A stretch of 64,000 nt of DNA from Flavobacterium sp. MC2016-06. GTDB taxonomy: Bacteria; Bacteroidota; Bacteroidia; Flavobacteriales; Flavobacteriaceae. Position 1 is the stretch's first letter; every line of letters begins with the position of its first letter. Positions 1 through 12,400 of this stretch are shown here, one piece after another. Location: the NCBI RefSeq assembly GCF_009711165.2, contig NZ_WMID02000018.1, positions 60,568 to 124,567 of the forward strand. The letters are read 5' to 3'. The position numbers and the translations under genes are program-made. A model generated the notes under the pieces. It saw only the letters and a program-made list of their open reading frames with translations, was not told where the DNA came from and did not search any database.

Positions 1-470
1 ATTGTTGTACGTTCAAAAGTCTTAGTTGCTATTTGTTTTCTTAAATCTCTAACGCTCATTAATTGATTACTCACTTGACTTGCATAAAACAATTTGGCTT
101 CTTGACTTTTGATAGGCAGTATCGCTAGAAAGTGTGACCAACTCAATTGTCGTGACAGTGTCACGACAATTTCCTTATCTGTAAATTGGTCAGCAAACTG
201 CATCATTCTGCGAAGGTTTTTCACTTCAAAATTTCTACCGTATTTACTTTCCAATTGCACAGACAGTATCTGTACAATTTGTTTACCATATTCCCCACGT
301 TTGTTTTGAAGGATTGTTTCATTAACTCTATACCCAATCTGCCAAAAAAGTAATGTTAAGGCAGCATTATTTTGGACAATAACCTGCTGCTGGCTTTGCT
401 CCACAAGTTGAGATAATTCATTAATTAAATCAATTTCAATAATTGCTAAATTATTTGTTTTATCTCCCAT
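1..470 (-). CDS. YhcG/DUF1016-type PDDEXK nuclease family protein, N-terminal part (runs off window)
   Basis: Reading the minus strand from the ATG at 470 gives about 156 codons open to the window edge, so the gene continues outside. The translation contains LTLLFWQIGYRVNE, GEYGKQIVQILS, LRRMMQFADQF and RQLSWSHFLAILPI. These are characteristic of the DUF1016 N-terminal domain of YhcG-like proteins, a family whose C-terminal half carries a PDDEXK nuclease fold. The nuclease half is not visible here. Such proteins often sit in defence or mobile regions and are sometimes next to type I restriction genes, but nothing here shows the partner. A CAAAAATA box (minus-strand TATTTTTG, 519-526) lies about 49 bp upstream of the start and fits the Flavobacterium -7 promoter consensus. 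Family assignment is fairly sure; activity is unknown. Confidence 0.8.
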   Translation of the reverse strand, partial: MGDKTNNLAIIEIDLINELSQLVEQSQQQVIVQNNAALTLLFWQIGYRVNETILQNKRGEYGKQIVQILSVQLESKYGRNFEVKNLRRMMQFADQFTDKEIVVTLSRQLSWSHFLAILPIKSQEAKLFYASQVSNQLMSVRDLRKQIATKTFERTT

Positions 471-838
471 AATCTTATAATTGTTAACAGTATTTCAAAA
501 AATTTAATCTAATAAAAACAAAAATACTAAAAAGTAAGTAAATGCAAAATATTTATCGAAGTACATTTTACATCGGGAGATGTAATCCTAAAGCGGAGTA
601 TAGATAGTGGATCAGCGATACTGTAAACAAATTAGAATATTAATAACTATAAAAAAACCATCTCAAAAATATTTAAAATTATTCTCTCAACGGTATTGAA
701 AGATTATAGTCCTCTATGGTGTAACCTTTCGAAATTATTTTTTATCTCGAAATCCCAATTATTTCAATTACACTTTTCAGAAAAACTAATCAATAGTTTT
801 AATTGAAATTATTATAAATTTCCTTCATGTCAACTTAT

Positions 839-1024
839 GTGGCAGAATCTTGGCACAGTGTGATTTAAGGAATCAATAATCTAGCAAAACCAAGTTCTAA
901 GAAATTTAGGCTCGAAAGGTTTTATGATCAAATAATTGTCTATAGCATTTAATTTTTTACAACTAAAAGTTAAGGAATCACATTTGAAATTTAATGAAGG
1001 TTCGAGTCCTGTTCCCGCTACAAG
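839..1024 (+). repeat. Integration-scar module with tRNA 3'-end remnant (copy 1)
   Basis: At 839-856 a GTGGCA-GAATC-TTGGCA motif begins a block that ends in CTAAGAAATTTAGGCTCGAAA. Closely similar blocks occur at 44671 and 51162. About 160 bp on, at 999-1024, GGTTCGAGTCCTGTTCCCGC followed by TACAAG has the form of a tRNA T-loop plus acceptor 3' end, without any matching 5' half upstream. This is best read as a leftover att site from a tRNA-targeting integrase. The small open frame that crosses it (936-1175) is not a gene. Confidence 0.5.
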
Positions 1025-1200
1025 TATAAAGCTTCAGAGAATGTTTTTAAGATCTATTTTACTTGGGAAAGAGGTTTTAGAGGGGATAAAATATTTTGCC
1101 TCACCTTCCGATGAATCAGTTAATAACCTTGTACAAAAACTTAATCAAGCTACAGATAAACAATATAGAATTTGAGCAATTAATAAATTCTAACAAAAAA

Positions 1201-1449
1201 AGGGGCAGCCTCTAAGAGCTACAAGAGATTTGGGCATTTGGCTAAACTTAAAGATAGCTATGTACTTTTAAAATTTACTTCGTCCATTCACTATCGCTCG
1301 GGTGTGCATAATGGAAAAAACTCGCATCTTTAATTCCAAACCTCTTGTAGCGCCAGGACGTCAGGCTGTGAAAAAACTAAGTTGAAAAAAGAAACTATTC
1401 GGATACCACTCGGAGAAAAATTTCATACAGCCGATTCTCAGAGGCTCTT
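1201..1449. other. Structured non-coding element with nested inverted repeats
   Basis: No convincing protein is encoded here. The outer arms AGCCTCTAAGA (1207-1217) and TCTCAGAGGCT (1436-1446) pair, with an A-run before and a T-run after. Inside them GCTACAAGAG plus ATTTGG (1218-1233) pairs with CCAAACCTCTTGTAGC (1336-1351) over 16 bp with one mismatch, leaving a loop of about 100 nt. The outer pair alone resembles a Flavobacterium terminator whose loop has been filled by extra DNA. It could be a small repeat element, a structured RNA or a decayed mobile sequence. No reverse transcriptase or transposase is adjacent. Function unknown. Confidence 0.4.
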
Positions 1450-1668
1450 TTTGAGTTTATTCAAAGACTGACGTTAGCGGTAATGGCCATAAAAATGTAC
1501 ATTCATCTGATATCTAATAATCATTTAAATTGTCATTTTGGCTAAAAAATACTTTAATTTGCCTAATTCGGACAGCAGCAATCTATTGACGCATAACCAA
1601 AATTTTTATTATAAAAAATCCATATCGATAACAAAACGATATTTTACATCCCCCTTTTTTTTCAAAGA

Positions 1669-2826
<1,158 letters not shown>

Positions 2827-2830
2827 TTAA

Positions 2831-3352
2831 TTATTGCATAGCCGTTTTTTCAGTCCAAGTAAAATTAGATTGCCTTTTTGCAATCAACCAATGTCCATTT
2901 TCGAGAACATATTCATCATGGTAAATTACGCCCATTGTCGTTTTCATTCTTTTGTCATTTTCATTTCCGATTAAAGTCACCGTACAATACGAAATCCCAG
3001 AAGCTTTATCTCCATTTAAGGTTAAAGTCTGTTGTCCGTTAGTATGATAAACCACATCAAAAAGGCTTAGAAAACCAGAGAAAGCATCTCCAATTTGTTT
3101 TCTTCCAGTGAAAGTAGCTCCTGATTTGCCTCCACTTATAGACTCTACTACGGCATTTTCTGTAAAAAGTAATACCTGATTAGATACATCTTTTACATCA
3201 GCCAAAACTGAAAAAGTGTCTACTAAATTTTTAAGAGCAATTCTGTCTTCAATTACTTTTATTCTATTTTCCATTGGTACTTTTTTATTCGTTTGTGCAT
3301 TGGTTACTGTCGTAAAACCAAGTATTGCCATTATTAAAAGTATTTTTTTCAT
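2831..3352 (-). CDS. Exported SnoaL/NTF2-like protein
   Basis: A 173-residue protein starting with a clear signal peptide (KKILLIMAILGFTTVTNAQ). The mature part, IEDRIALKNLVDTFSVLADV..., followed by a strand-rich C-terminal half (TFTGRKQIGDAF, YHTNGQQTLTLNGDKASGISYC, GRYHDEY-like YHDEYVLENGHWLIAKR), is typical of the SnoaL-like/nuclear transport factor 2 fold. Members include polyketide cyclases, isomerases and simple ligand-binding cones. It lies 10 bp after the AKR at 3363-4217 and 25 bp before the Tat-targeted AKR, so two products of this operon may work together in the periplasm. The enzymatic role is not inferable; the fold is fairly certain. Confidence 0.75.
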   Translation of the reverse strand: MKKILLIMAILGFTTVTNAQTNKKVPMENRIKVIEDRIALKNLVDTFSVLADVKDVSNQVLLFTENAVVESISGGKSGATFTGRKQIGDAFSGFLSLFDVVYHTNGQQTLTLNGDKASGISYCTVTLIGNENDKRMKTTMGVIYHDEYVLENGHWLIAKRQSNFTWTEKTAMQ

Positions 3353-3362
3353 GTTTGATTTT

Positions 3363-4217
<855 letters not shown>

Positions 4218-4229
4218 TTATATTTTTTA

Positions 4230-5228
<999 letters not shown>

Positions 5229-5331
5229 TTATAATTGTTACTCACTTTACTTTTACAAAGTTCTGTCAATTTTATAAGGACGACGTATACATATTACAGT
5301 ATTGCATACCAATTTTACTGATTTGGATTTA

Positions 5332-5367
5332 CAAAGATAAAATAGCCCAAGTAAAGTATTAACTTTG
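5332..5367. promoter_or_regulatory. Divergent promoter boxes between AKR operon and AraC gene
   Basis: On the plus strand TAACTTTG (5360-5367) matches the Flavobacterium TAnnTTTG box, 22 bp before the AraC ATG at 5389. On the minus strand TATCTTTG (5339-5332) matches the same box and faces the AKR operon with a leader of about 115 nt. No convincing -33 TTG at the expected spacing is visible for either, so both are tentative. Confidence 0.4.
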
Positions 5368-5388
5368 AACATCATAAAGAAAATTACC

Positions 5389-6285
5389 ATGGAAGAACTA
5401 ATAAGAATAGATACAATTAGTCAATACAATACTAATGCGAACAATGAAACCAGGCATCCTTTGGTAAGTATTGTCGATCTTTCTAAAGCACCCAAAAAAC
5501 AAAATTCCCGATTTGCATTAGGCTTTTATGCAGTATTTTTAAAAGAAATAAAATGTGGTGACCTTAAATATGGCTGCAATTATTATGATTATGAAGAAGG
5601 TACAATGATATTTGTTGCGCCAGGACAAATTCTTGGTGTAGAAAATAATGGTGAATATTATCAGCCAGCTGGTCAAGTTTTATTATTTCATCCTGATCTT
5701 ATTCGAGGAACTTCATTAGGAAGGAACATTAACGAATATGGTTTCTTTTCGTATGATGTTAACGAAGCACTTCATTTATCAGAAAGTGAACGCACTATTA
5801 TTTTAGACTGTCTTTCAAAAATTAAATTTGAATTGCAACATACTATTGACAAACACAGTAAAACGCTAATTGTAAATACTATTGAATTATTCTTAAACTA
5901 TTGTGTACGTTTTTATGATAGACAATTTATCACAAGAGAGAATTCAAATAAGGGTACAATTGAGAAATTTGAAATGTTCCTCAACACTTATTATCAATCA
6001 GATAAACCTCAAACTATTGGGTTACCTTCCGTTGCTTATTTTGCAGATCAACTACACCTTTCTTCCAACTATTTTGGTGATTTAATAAAAAAAGAAACAG
6101 GTAAAACTGCTCAGGAATATATCCAATTAAAAATTATAGATATTGCAAAAGAAAAGATTTTTGACAAAAGTAAATCTGTTAGTCAAATTGCCTATGAACT
6201 TGGTTTTAAATATCCGCAACATTTTAGCCGGTCTTTTAAACAGCATGTAGGGCATTCGCCTAATGAATATAGATTACTGAATTGA
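5389..6285 (+). CDS. AraC-family transcriptional regulator
   Basis: A regulator of about 298 residues. The frame is open from a TTG at 5365, but ATG 5389 (MEELIRIDTI) is preferred because a promoter box covers the TTG. The N-terminal two-thirds is a cupin-like sensor (DYEEGTMIFVAPGQIL, LLFHPDLI). The last 100 residues hold two helix-turn-helix motifs (VAYFADQLHLSSNYFGDLIK; VSQIAYELGFKYPQHFSRSF) and end in the usual GHSPNEYR. It is divergent from the AKR/SnoaL operon and is the obvious candidate regulator of it. It resembles the AraC protein at 55680-56600 in overall organisation. Family call sure; target inferred from position only. Confidence 0.9.
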   Translation: MEELIRIDTISQYNTNANNETRHPLVSIVDLSKAPKKQNSRFALGFYAVFLKEIKCGDLKYGCNYYDYEEGTMIFVAPGQILGVENNGEYYQPAGQVLLFHPDLIRGTSLGRNINEYGFFSYDVNEALHLSESERTIILDCLSKIKFELQHTIDKHSKTLIVNTIELFLNYCVRFYDRQFITRENSNKGTIEKFEMFLNTYYQSDKPQTIGLPSVAYFADQLHLSSNYFGDLIKKETGKTAQEYIQLKIIDIAKEKIFDKSKSVSQIAYELGFKYPQHFSRSFKQHVGHSPNEYRLLN

Positions 6286-6423
6286 ATCTATTTAAATTGT
6301 TCTTAATCTCTTTAGACCAACTAATTTATTTGCCTAATCCCCAACTTTTTAACTTGATCCTTACAAATAGACACCTCATATCTATTTCCATTTTTTTGAA
6401 AGTTTAAATAATATAAATAAAAA

Positions 6424-6490
6424 AACAACGCCATTCTCTTGCATTGGCGTTGTTTGTCTTTATGTGGTCGATAAGGAGTTCGAACCACCT
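6424..6490 (-). terminator. Hairpin terminator next to a tRNA 3'-end-like remnant
   Basis: AACAACGCCA (6424-6433) pairs perfectly with TGGCGTTGTT (6445-6454). On the minus strand a T-run follows, and on the plus strand a shorter one. Read on the minus strand, the hairpin is preceded by GGTTCGAACTCC then TTATCGACCAC (about 6463-6486), which looks like a tRNA T-loop and acceptor end without the rest of the tRNA. The T-stem pairing is imperfect, so the tRNA reading is weak, but the layout (tRNA end then terminator) matches the scars at 20458, 44781 and 54499. Confidence 0.45.
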
Positions 6491-6659
6491 TATTAATTTT
6501 TGCAAACGATACCAAATTTTAATAAAAATTGGATAGACCTCGTTTTTAAAGTTATTTCCTTTTTAAAGAATTTATCATTTCATACTTAGAGATAACTATA
6601 TAAATTTGTCCCAAATCTACTTCGATAATTTTTAATTGAATATTTGTTATCTTTAAAAC

Positions 6660-7190
6660 ATGAACCAAGAAAACAAACAAATATTAAATCGCATCAATAA
6701 GGAAGCGTTACTATTAGTTAAAGGAGAAGCTGAACTTTTAATGGATGAAATCACACTTTCTGAAAATATAACAATTGGCAAAGCAAATAACTATTTTCAA
6801 ATTCTATTTGCAGTTTCCGTTTCTATAATTGGTTTCTTAGTAAGTCGTAGCGACAATTATGATCAATATTCTATATTCAATCAAATTAGTTTGCTTTTTC
6901 TATTGTTTTTTATCATTGCCCTATTATTTCTTTCACGGATTCTTTATCCTAAAACTGAAGGTTTAAAAGGTGCAATTCCAATCTCAGTACTGCAAAATGA
7001 TATTTTTAATAATTCCAATGTTGAAATTGAACTTTTTCTTTCCAACAGGATTAGCTCTTTGCAAATATGTATAGCAAAAAAAATAAAAAACCAAGAAAAT
7101 CGAATAAAGGATTTAAAAATAGCAGTCGCGCTAATTTTATCATCATTACTTTCCGTAATATTCTATTCGCTATTTTATTTTATTTCTTAG
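6660..7190 (+). CDS. Small integral membrane protein, three predicted helices
   Basis: A 176-residue protein I do not recognise with certainty. A charged, probably helical N-terminus (residues 1-45) is followed by two close membrane segments (FQILFAVSVSIIGFLV, residues about 48-65; ISLLFLLFFIIALLFL, about 77-95), a soluble stretch of about 50 residues, and a final membrane helix near the C-terminus (IAVALILSSLLSVIFYSLFYF). It has no signal peptide. The arrangement recalls the small membrane effector families found near signalling or defence nucleotidyltransferases (SLATT-like), but no such enzyme is adjacent, so this is only a resemblance. A TATCTTTA sequence just before the ATG may be its promoter box. 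Confidence 0.6.
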   Translation: MNQENKQILNRINKEALLLVKGEAELLMDEITLSENITIGKANNYFQILFAVSVSIIGFLVSRSDNYDQYSIFNQISLLFLLFFIIALLFLSRILYPKTEGLKGAIPISVLQNDIFNNSNVEIELFLSNRISSLQICIAKKIKNQENRIKDLKIAVALILSSLLSVIFYSLFYFIS

Positions 7191-7320
7191 CTATACCACT
7201 CTGATTTTCTGATCTTTCTTGGTAGGTCGATGTGTCTCTTTCTGGAGTTTGTCTTCCACTATTTCCAGAATCTTGAGATTGTGATGTACTACTACTATTA
7301 TCTTCTTTATCGAAATACAT
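7180..7320 (-). CDS. Possible small hydrophilic protein (46 aa)
   Basis: A short minus-strand frame starting at ATG 7320 (MYFDKEDNSSSTSQSQD...) gives a Ser/Gln/Arg-rich, disordered-looking peptide of 46 residues. It converges on and overlaps the end of the membrane-protein gene by 11 bp. Upstream of the ATG is the A-rich sequence common before Bacteroidota starts. A longer frame opens at 7377 but would add a hydrophobic stretch of unclear use. Nothing is known of its role; it may be a chance frame. Confidence 0.3.
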   Translation of the reverse strand: MYFDKEDNSSSTSQSQDSGNSGRQTPERDTSTYQERSENQSGIAKK

Positions 7321-7440
7321 AAAAGTTATTTTTATGAATATAAATATACTAAATTTCAACGTATATGAAAAATTCAAACAACAATTCTATAGAAATCTTC
7401 AATTAACAGGTTAGATAATTGAATGCTTCCCGCTAAAAGC

Positions 7441-7473
7441 AAAAAGCTTCAGAAAAATCTGAAGCTTTTTTTG
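7441..7473. terminator. Rho-independent terminator (bidirectional form)
   Basis: AAAAAGCTTCAGA (7441-7453) pairs with TCTGAAGCTTTTT (7458-7470), followed by more T residues. It is preceded by CTTCCCGCTAAAAG, which again resembles a tRNA acceptor 3' end. Apart from this hairpin and the operator at 7872, the 7378-8012 interval holds nothing recognisable. Confidence 0.75.
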
Positions 7474-7871
7474 TTTATACTTCTTTTAAATTGATTCTCT
7501 TTTTGGCTCTAAATTGAAAATCTGCGAGATCGATGTTGTTTTAAATCTCAACTCTAAGTCACTTTGAATAACTCATTATATCTACAATATAATTACTTTG
7601 TGCATGAACAGATATCTGAACAATATTGTACAGTATTTTCAGAAAAAAAGCTTCCACTCCTATCAGGCTTACCTTTTAAAACCTTTATAAAGCACCGACC
7701 ATTTTAAGATGTATTTTTTAGTTTTATAATTCCATAGCCTGCTCCTCCCCACCTTTTTTGTATGAGTGCCAAACTGAGATAAAAAAAATTTTAGTCTATA
7801 TTTTACTTAAATGTCAATACCATTTATTCCAAATATCAAGGTAACAAATATATCTACTGCCGAAAATTAAT

Positions 7872-7939
7872 TTGAGCTTTTCAGCACAAAATATTGAGCC
7901 TTAAAGAAAAAAAGCTCTGAAGTATACCTTCTAAATTTG
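7872..7939 (+). promoter_or_regulatory. Paired TTGAGC operator and promoter of the RND efflux operon
   Basis: Two direct TTGAGC boxes at 7872-7877 and 7894-7899 are 22 bp apart (two helical turns), followed exactly 32 bp later by TAAATTTG (7932-7939), a match to the TAnnTTTG -7 box. The same three-part layout with identical distances stands upstream of the AKR at 16842. Paired direct half-sites two turns apart are typical of AraC-family operators, and the AraC gene at 13938 is the likely binder (inference). Confidence 0.6.
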
Positions 7940-8012
7940 CCAATGTAATAGTTCTGAAATTGGAGTACATATTTTACCAATATTGTTTATCTCCTTAAAA
8001 ACACAATATTTT

Positions 8013-9404
8013 ATGCCGATAAGTTTCAAAAACATCTTAAGTACTGCTCTGTTCAGTTTGTGTATAATCCCTACGCAGGGGCAATCAATTATATCTCTGA
8101 ATGATGCGGTTCAAACAGCCGCAGAAAACTACCCTTCAATAAAGGCAAAACTGGCTAAGATTAATTCTTCAAAGCAGTCTGCAGAGGCAACCTATATAGA
8201 TAGACTCCCGAGCCTTACTATGAGTGCGCAGCAAATGTACGGTACTGTAAATTCAATCAACGGGCCGATGTACGGAATTGCAGGCTCCGCATCTTCATCC
8301 GGACCGGTACTTGCGCAACAAAATTCTAATGCTTCATTTGGGGCTCTATATCTGACTAGTGTAAACTGGGATGTTTTTACTTTTGGAAAAAACATACAGC
8401 GTACTAAGGTCGCACAACAGGAAATAAACAGAGATACAAAAGATTTTGAACAGGAACTTTTTCAGCATAAAATCAGAGCGGCGGCTGCCTACCTCAGACT
8501 TATCGCTGACCAGCAGCTAACAGCTTCATATCTCGAGAATATGCAACGCGCTGATTCTTTACGAGTATTTGTTGCTGCAAGAGTTAAAACCGGACTGCTT
8601 CCCGGTGTGGATTTATCACTTGCAGATGCTCAATTTTCCAGTACCCGCATTTTATATACTAATGCCTTAAATCAGCAGATGGAACATAAAAACATTCTGG
8701 CTGGATTAATGGGATCCAGTAATATTGAATTTACTCTTAATTCCTCTTTCATCAGTAAATTACCAGAAGTTTTCTCCTATGACAGTATTCCAGCGGAATC
8801 ACACCCATTACTGCAATATTCGAAAAGCCAGATTGACCTTGGAAGGCAGCAGGAAAGCCTGCTCAAAAAACAATATTATCCTACTTTTTCCATTATGGGA
8901 GTACTGCAGAGCAGAGGTTCTGGATTTGATGCAGATTACATTATCAATCAAAATGCATTCAGCCATAATTACGGGGACGGCATAAATCCAACTCGAACAA
9001 ATTACCTTGTGGGTGCAGGTATAACTTGGAATTTTACAAACGTGTTCCGAGTATCAAAACAAATAAAGGCACAACGTTATAATACGCAGTCTCTTCAAGA
9101 ATCATACAATGAAACTGCACTTGAAATAAACACACAGATTCGTATCGCCGAAGACAGAATAAAGGCCGCAGTGTCCAATTACAATGAGGCCCCTGTACAG
9201 GTTAAGGCCGCTAGTGACGCGTACCTGCAGCAGTCTGCATTGTACAGAAACGGCCTTACCAGCATGGCCGATGTAATGCAGGCAGCCAATACGTTAATAC
9301 GCGCTAAAACTGATCTTGATGTTGCCGGCAACAATGTTTGGCAGGCACTACTGCTCAAAGCTGCTGCCATAGGTAATTATAATCTTTTCCAAAATGAGCT
9401 TTAA
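8013..9404 (+). CDS. TolC-like outer-membrane efflux protein
   Basis: About 463 residues from ATG 8013; the frame opens earlier at a TTG (7983), but the ATG directly precedes the signal peptide (FKNILSTALFSLCIIPTQGQ). The mature sequence SIISLNDAVQTAAENYPSIKAK and the second repeat (SQIDLGRQQESLLKKQYYPTFSIMGVLQ) are the two structural halves of the outer-membrane efflux protein fold, with long coiled-coil helices (AAAAYLRLIADQQLTASYL-like; EDRIKAAVSNYNEAPVQVKAASDAY). It forms the outer-membrane exit duct of a tripartite pump. It is 28 bp upstream of the RND pump gene and first in the operon. Confidence 0.92.
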   Translation: MPISFKNILSTALFSLCIIPTQGQSIISLNDAVQTAAENYPSIKAKLAKINSSKQSAEATYIDRLPSLTMSAQQMYGTVNSINGPMYGIAGSASSSGPVLAQQNSNASFGALYLTSVNWDVFTFGKNIQRTKVAQQEINRDTKDFEQELFQHKIRAAAAYLRLIADQQLTASYLENMQRADSLRVFVAARVKTGLLPGVDLSLADAQFSSTRILYTNALNQQMEHKNILAGLMGSSNIEFTLNSSFISKLPEVFSYDSIPAESHPLLQYSKSQIDLGRQQESLLKKQYYPTFSIMGVLQSRGSGFDADYIINQNAFSHNYGDGINPTRTNYLVGAGITWNFTNVFRVSKQIKAQRYNTQSLQESYNETALEINTQIRIAEDRIKAAVSNYNEAPVQVKAASDAYLQQSALYRNGLTSMADVMQAANTLIRAKTDLDVAGNNVWQALLLKAAAIGNYNLFQNEL

Positions 9405-9432
9405 TCATTATTTATAAATTTAAGACAATAAA

Positions 9433-12400
9433 ATGAATCTGATAAGTTTTGCACTCAAAAAACCAATTGCTATTATGGTGATAGTCGCTGCTATGTTCTT
9501 TTTTGGAATAAAAGCAGTAAAAGATATTAAAATTGACCTTTTTCCTAAACTGGATCTGCCTGTAATTTATATCTCTCATCCATTCGGTGGCTATACACCT
9601 GAGCAGATGGAAGCTTACTTCGGTAAAACCTATATAGGAGGATTACTATATGTAAATGGTATTAAAAGTATTGAAACAAAAAACATACAGGGACTGACTT
9701 TTATAAAGATAAATTTCTATCCTGGCACCAATATGGCTCAGGCTGCAGCTGAAGTAACTGCTTTCTCTAACCGTATGCAGGTCGCTTTTCCGCCAAATTC
9801 GAGTCCTCCATTCATTATCAGGTTTGATGTTTCCACTCTTCCGGTAGGCCAGCTGGTGTTAAGCAGCAAGACACGCCCTCAAAATGAATTACTGGATTTA
9901 GCAAATGTGTATGTACGTTCATCCTTTACCAATATTCCGGGACTTGTAGGCTCAGCACCTTTTGGCGGAAATGTTCGAACTGTTGTAATAAATGCAGATC
10001 CTGATAAACTTAGAGCTCATAACATGAGTGCCGACCAGTTAGTTGCTGCATTAAGATTAAATAATCAGCCAACACCGGCCGGTAACGTGCGAATTGGTGA
10101 TAAAAATTACCTGACTCCTGCAAATACCTCTATAAAGAACATTAAAGATTTTGAGGACATACCGCTGTTTTCGGCAAATCAGGCCTCCAATCTATATCTA
10201 AGAGATGTAGCTACAGCGACCGATGGCACCGATGTAAATGCTGGTTATGCACTTGTAAATGGTAAAAGGTCGGTCTATATTAATATCGCTAAATCTGCCG
10301 ACGCCTCAACATGGGACGTAGTAAGCAATCTAAAAAAAGCACTGCCTCAAATGCAGGCACAGCTGCCTGAAGATGTAAAACTTAGCTACGAATTTGATCA
10401 GTCAGGTTATGTAATGAACTCGGTAAAAGGGCTTTTAAGTGAGGGAGTTATCGGTGCAGTCCTTACTGGTCTTATGGTAATGCTGTTTCTGGGAGATATT
10501 CGCGGAGGGCTAATTGTAGTATTGACAATTCCAATTTCGATCATTACGGGTGTATTATTTTTGAACCTCTTTGGACAAACTATCAATTTAATGACTTTAA
10601 GCGGTCTGGCTCTGGCCATTGGTATCTTAGTTGATGAAAGTACTGTAACGATCGAAAATATTCATCAGCATTTAGATATGGGCAAACCCAAGGCTCTGGC
10701 AATATGGCATGCATGTAAAGAAATTGCCCTGCCTAAATTATTAATTCTACTCTGCATACTGGCAGTATTTGCTCCGGCATTTACAATGGGAGGAATTCCC
10801 GGTTCTTTATTTTTGCCATTAGCGCTGGCCATTGGTTTTAGTATGATAGCATCTTATTTTCTTTCACAGACTTTTGTACCTGTTATGGCAAATTGGATCA
10901 TGAAAGGAAAAGAGAATAAAGAAGAGTCAGATAAAATTACTGATCCAGAAAAAAAAGACCTTAATAACTGGACTGAAAAAGAAAAACTGCTTCACTTAGA
11001 AAATGATCCAAATCATAAACTGTCACTTTTTGAAAAATTGAGAATACGTTATATGACTTTGATCGACCGTATTTTCCCTTATCGAAAAAGCTTAACAATT
11101 CTTTACATACTTTTAATTGGGGGAATTGCTGCAGTTTTATTTGTTAACATTGGAAGAGACGTACTGCCTAAAGTGGACGGCAGACAATTTCAGATAAGAA
11201 TGCGTGTGGCAGACGGTACCAGAATAGAAAAAACAGAATTAAAAGCCATAAAACTGCTCAATGTAATAAAAAGTATTACAGGAGAAGCTAATATAGCTGT
11301 AACATCTACTTTCATTGGTAATCACCCACAGCAGCTCTCCACTGCTTCCTTATTTTTATGGATGGGCGGTCCTCATGAGGCAGTTCTTCAGGTCGCTCTT
11401 AAAGAAGGACATGGTACAACTCTGGACGAACTCAAAGATGAAATCAGAAAAAGAGCTAAAAAATCCATACCAGATGCAAAGCTTTCTTTTGAACCAATAG
11501 AATTAACTGATAAAGTACTCAGCCAGGGTTCTCCAACACCTATTGAAGTGCGTTTTTCAGGCAGAAATAAAAAAATCAATGAACAATATGCCGCGATGCT
11601 GATTGAAAAACTCAAGAAGATTCCTTATTTGAGAGATGTACAGCTGGGGCAGTCCATTCACTATCCAGTAATTAACATTGATATTAACAGGACTGCAACA
11701 GCACAGCTTGGTACTGATATAAATGCAATATCACGCTCACTTACTGCCAGTACCTCTTCTACAAGAATGACTGAAAAAAACATTTGGATTGATCCTAAAA
11801 CGAACCAAAGTTATAGTGTACAGGTGCAGGTTCCTGAAAGTAAAATGTCCTCCCAGAATGATATTGCATCCATTCCACTATTGTCAAATAATTCACGTCC
11901 GTTAATTCTTGCAGACGTTGCTAAAATGAGTCCGGGAACTACTTACGGAGAGGCTTACAATCTTGGGGCAATGCCAATGCTTACAGTTACTGCAAACATC
12001 AATGATATGGACTTAGGCACTGCTGGAAAAGATGTACGCCATGCAGTAGAGAACTTAGGAGAGCTGCCAAGAGGCCTGAGTGTTGAACTTATAGGTTTGA
12101 GCCAGACTTTAATAGATACGCTGAGCAGTCTCGAAGCGGGTTTAATGGTTGCTATAGTAGTCATTTTTCTGATGCTGGCTGCAAACTTTCAGTCTTTTAA
12201 AGTCTCACTTGTCATTCTTACCACTATACCGGCAGTTATGCTTGGCGCTTTGGGACTTCTGTCATTGTGCGGTTCCACGCTGAATCTGCAGTCTTATATG
12301 GGAATGATTATGTCTGTGGGGGTATCAATATCTAATGCTGTTTTACTGATAACCAATGCCGAACAGCTCCGCAGGATTAACGGCGATGCTGCTTTATCTG

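Noticed and set aside
936..1175. An open frame of 79 codons
   Set aside because: It runs through the tRNA-end remnant and has no family-like sequence; it is a chance frame.
1201..1449. A retron ncRNA
   Set aside because: Nested arms are suggestive, but there is no reverse transcriptase gene nearby and no clear branching-G context, so I report only a structured element.
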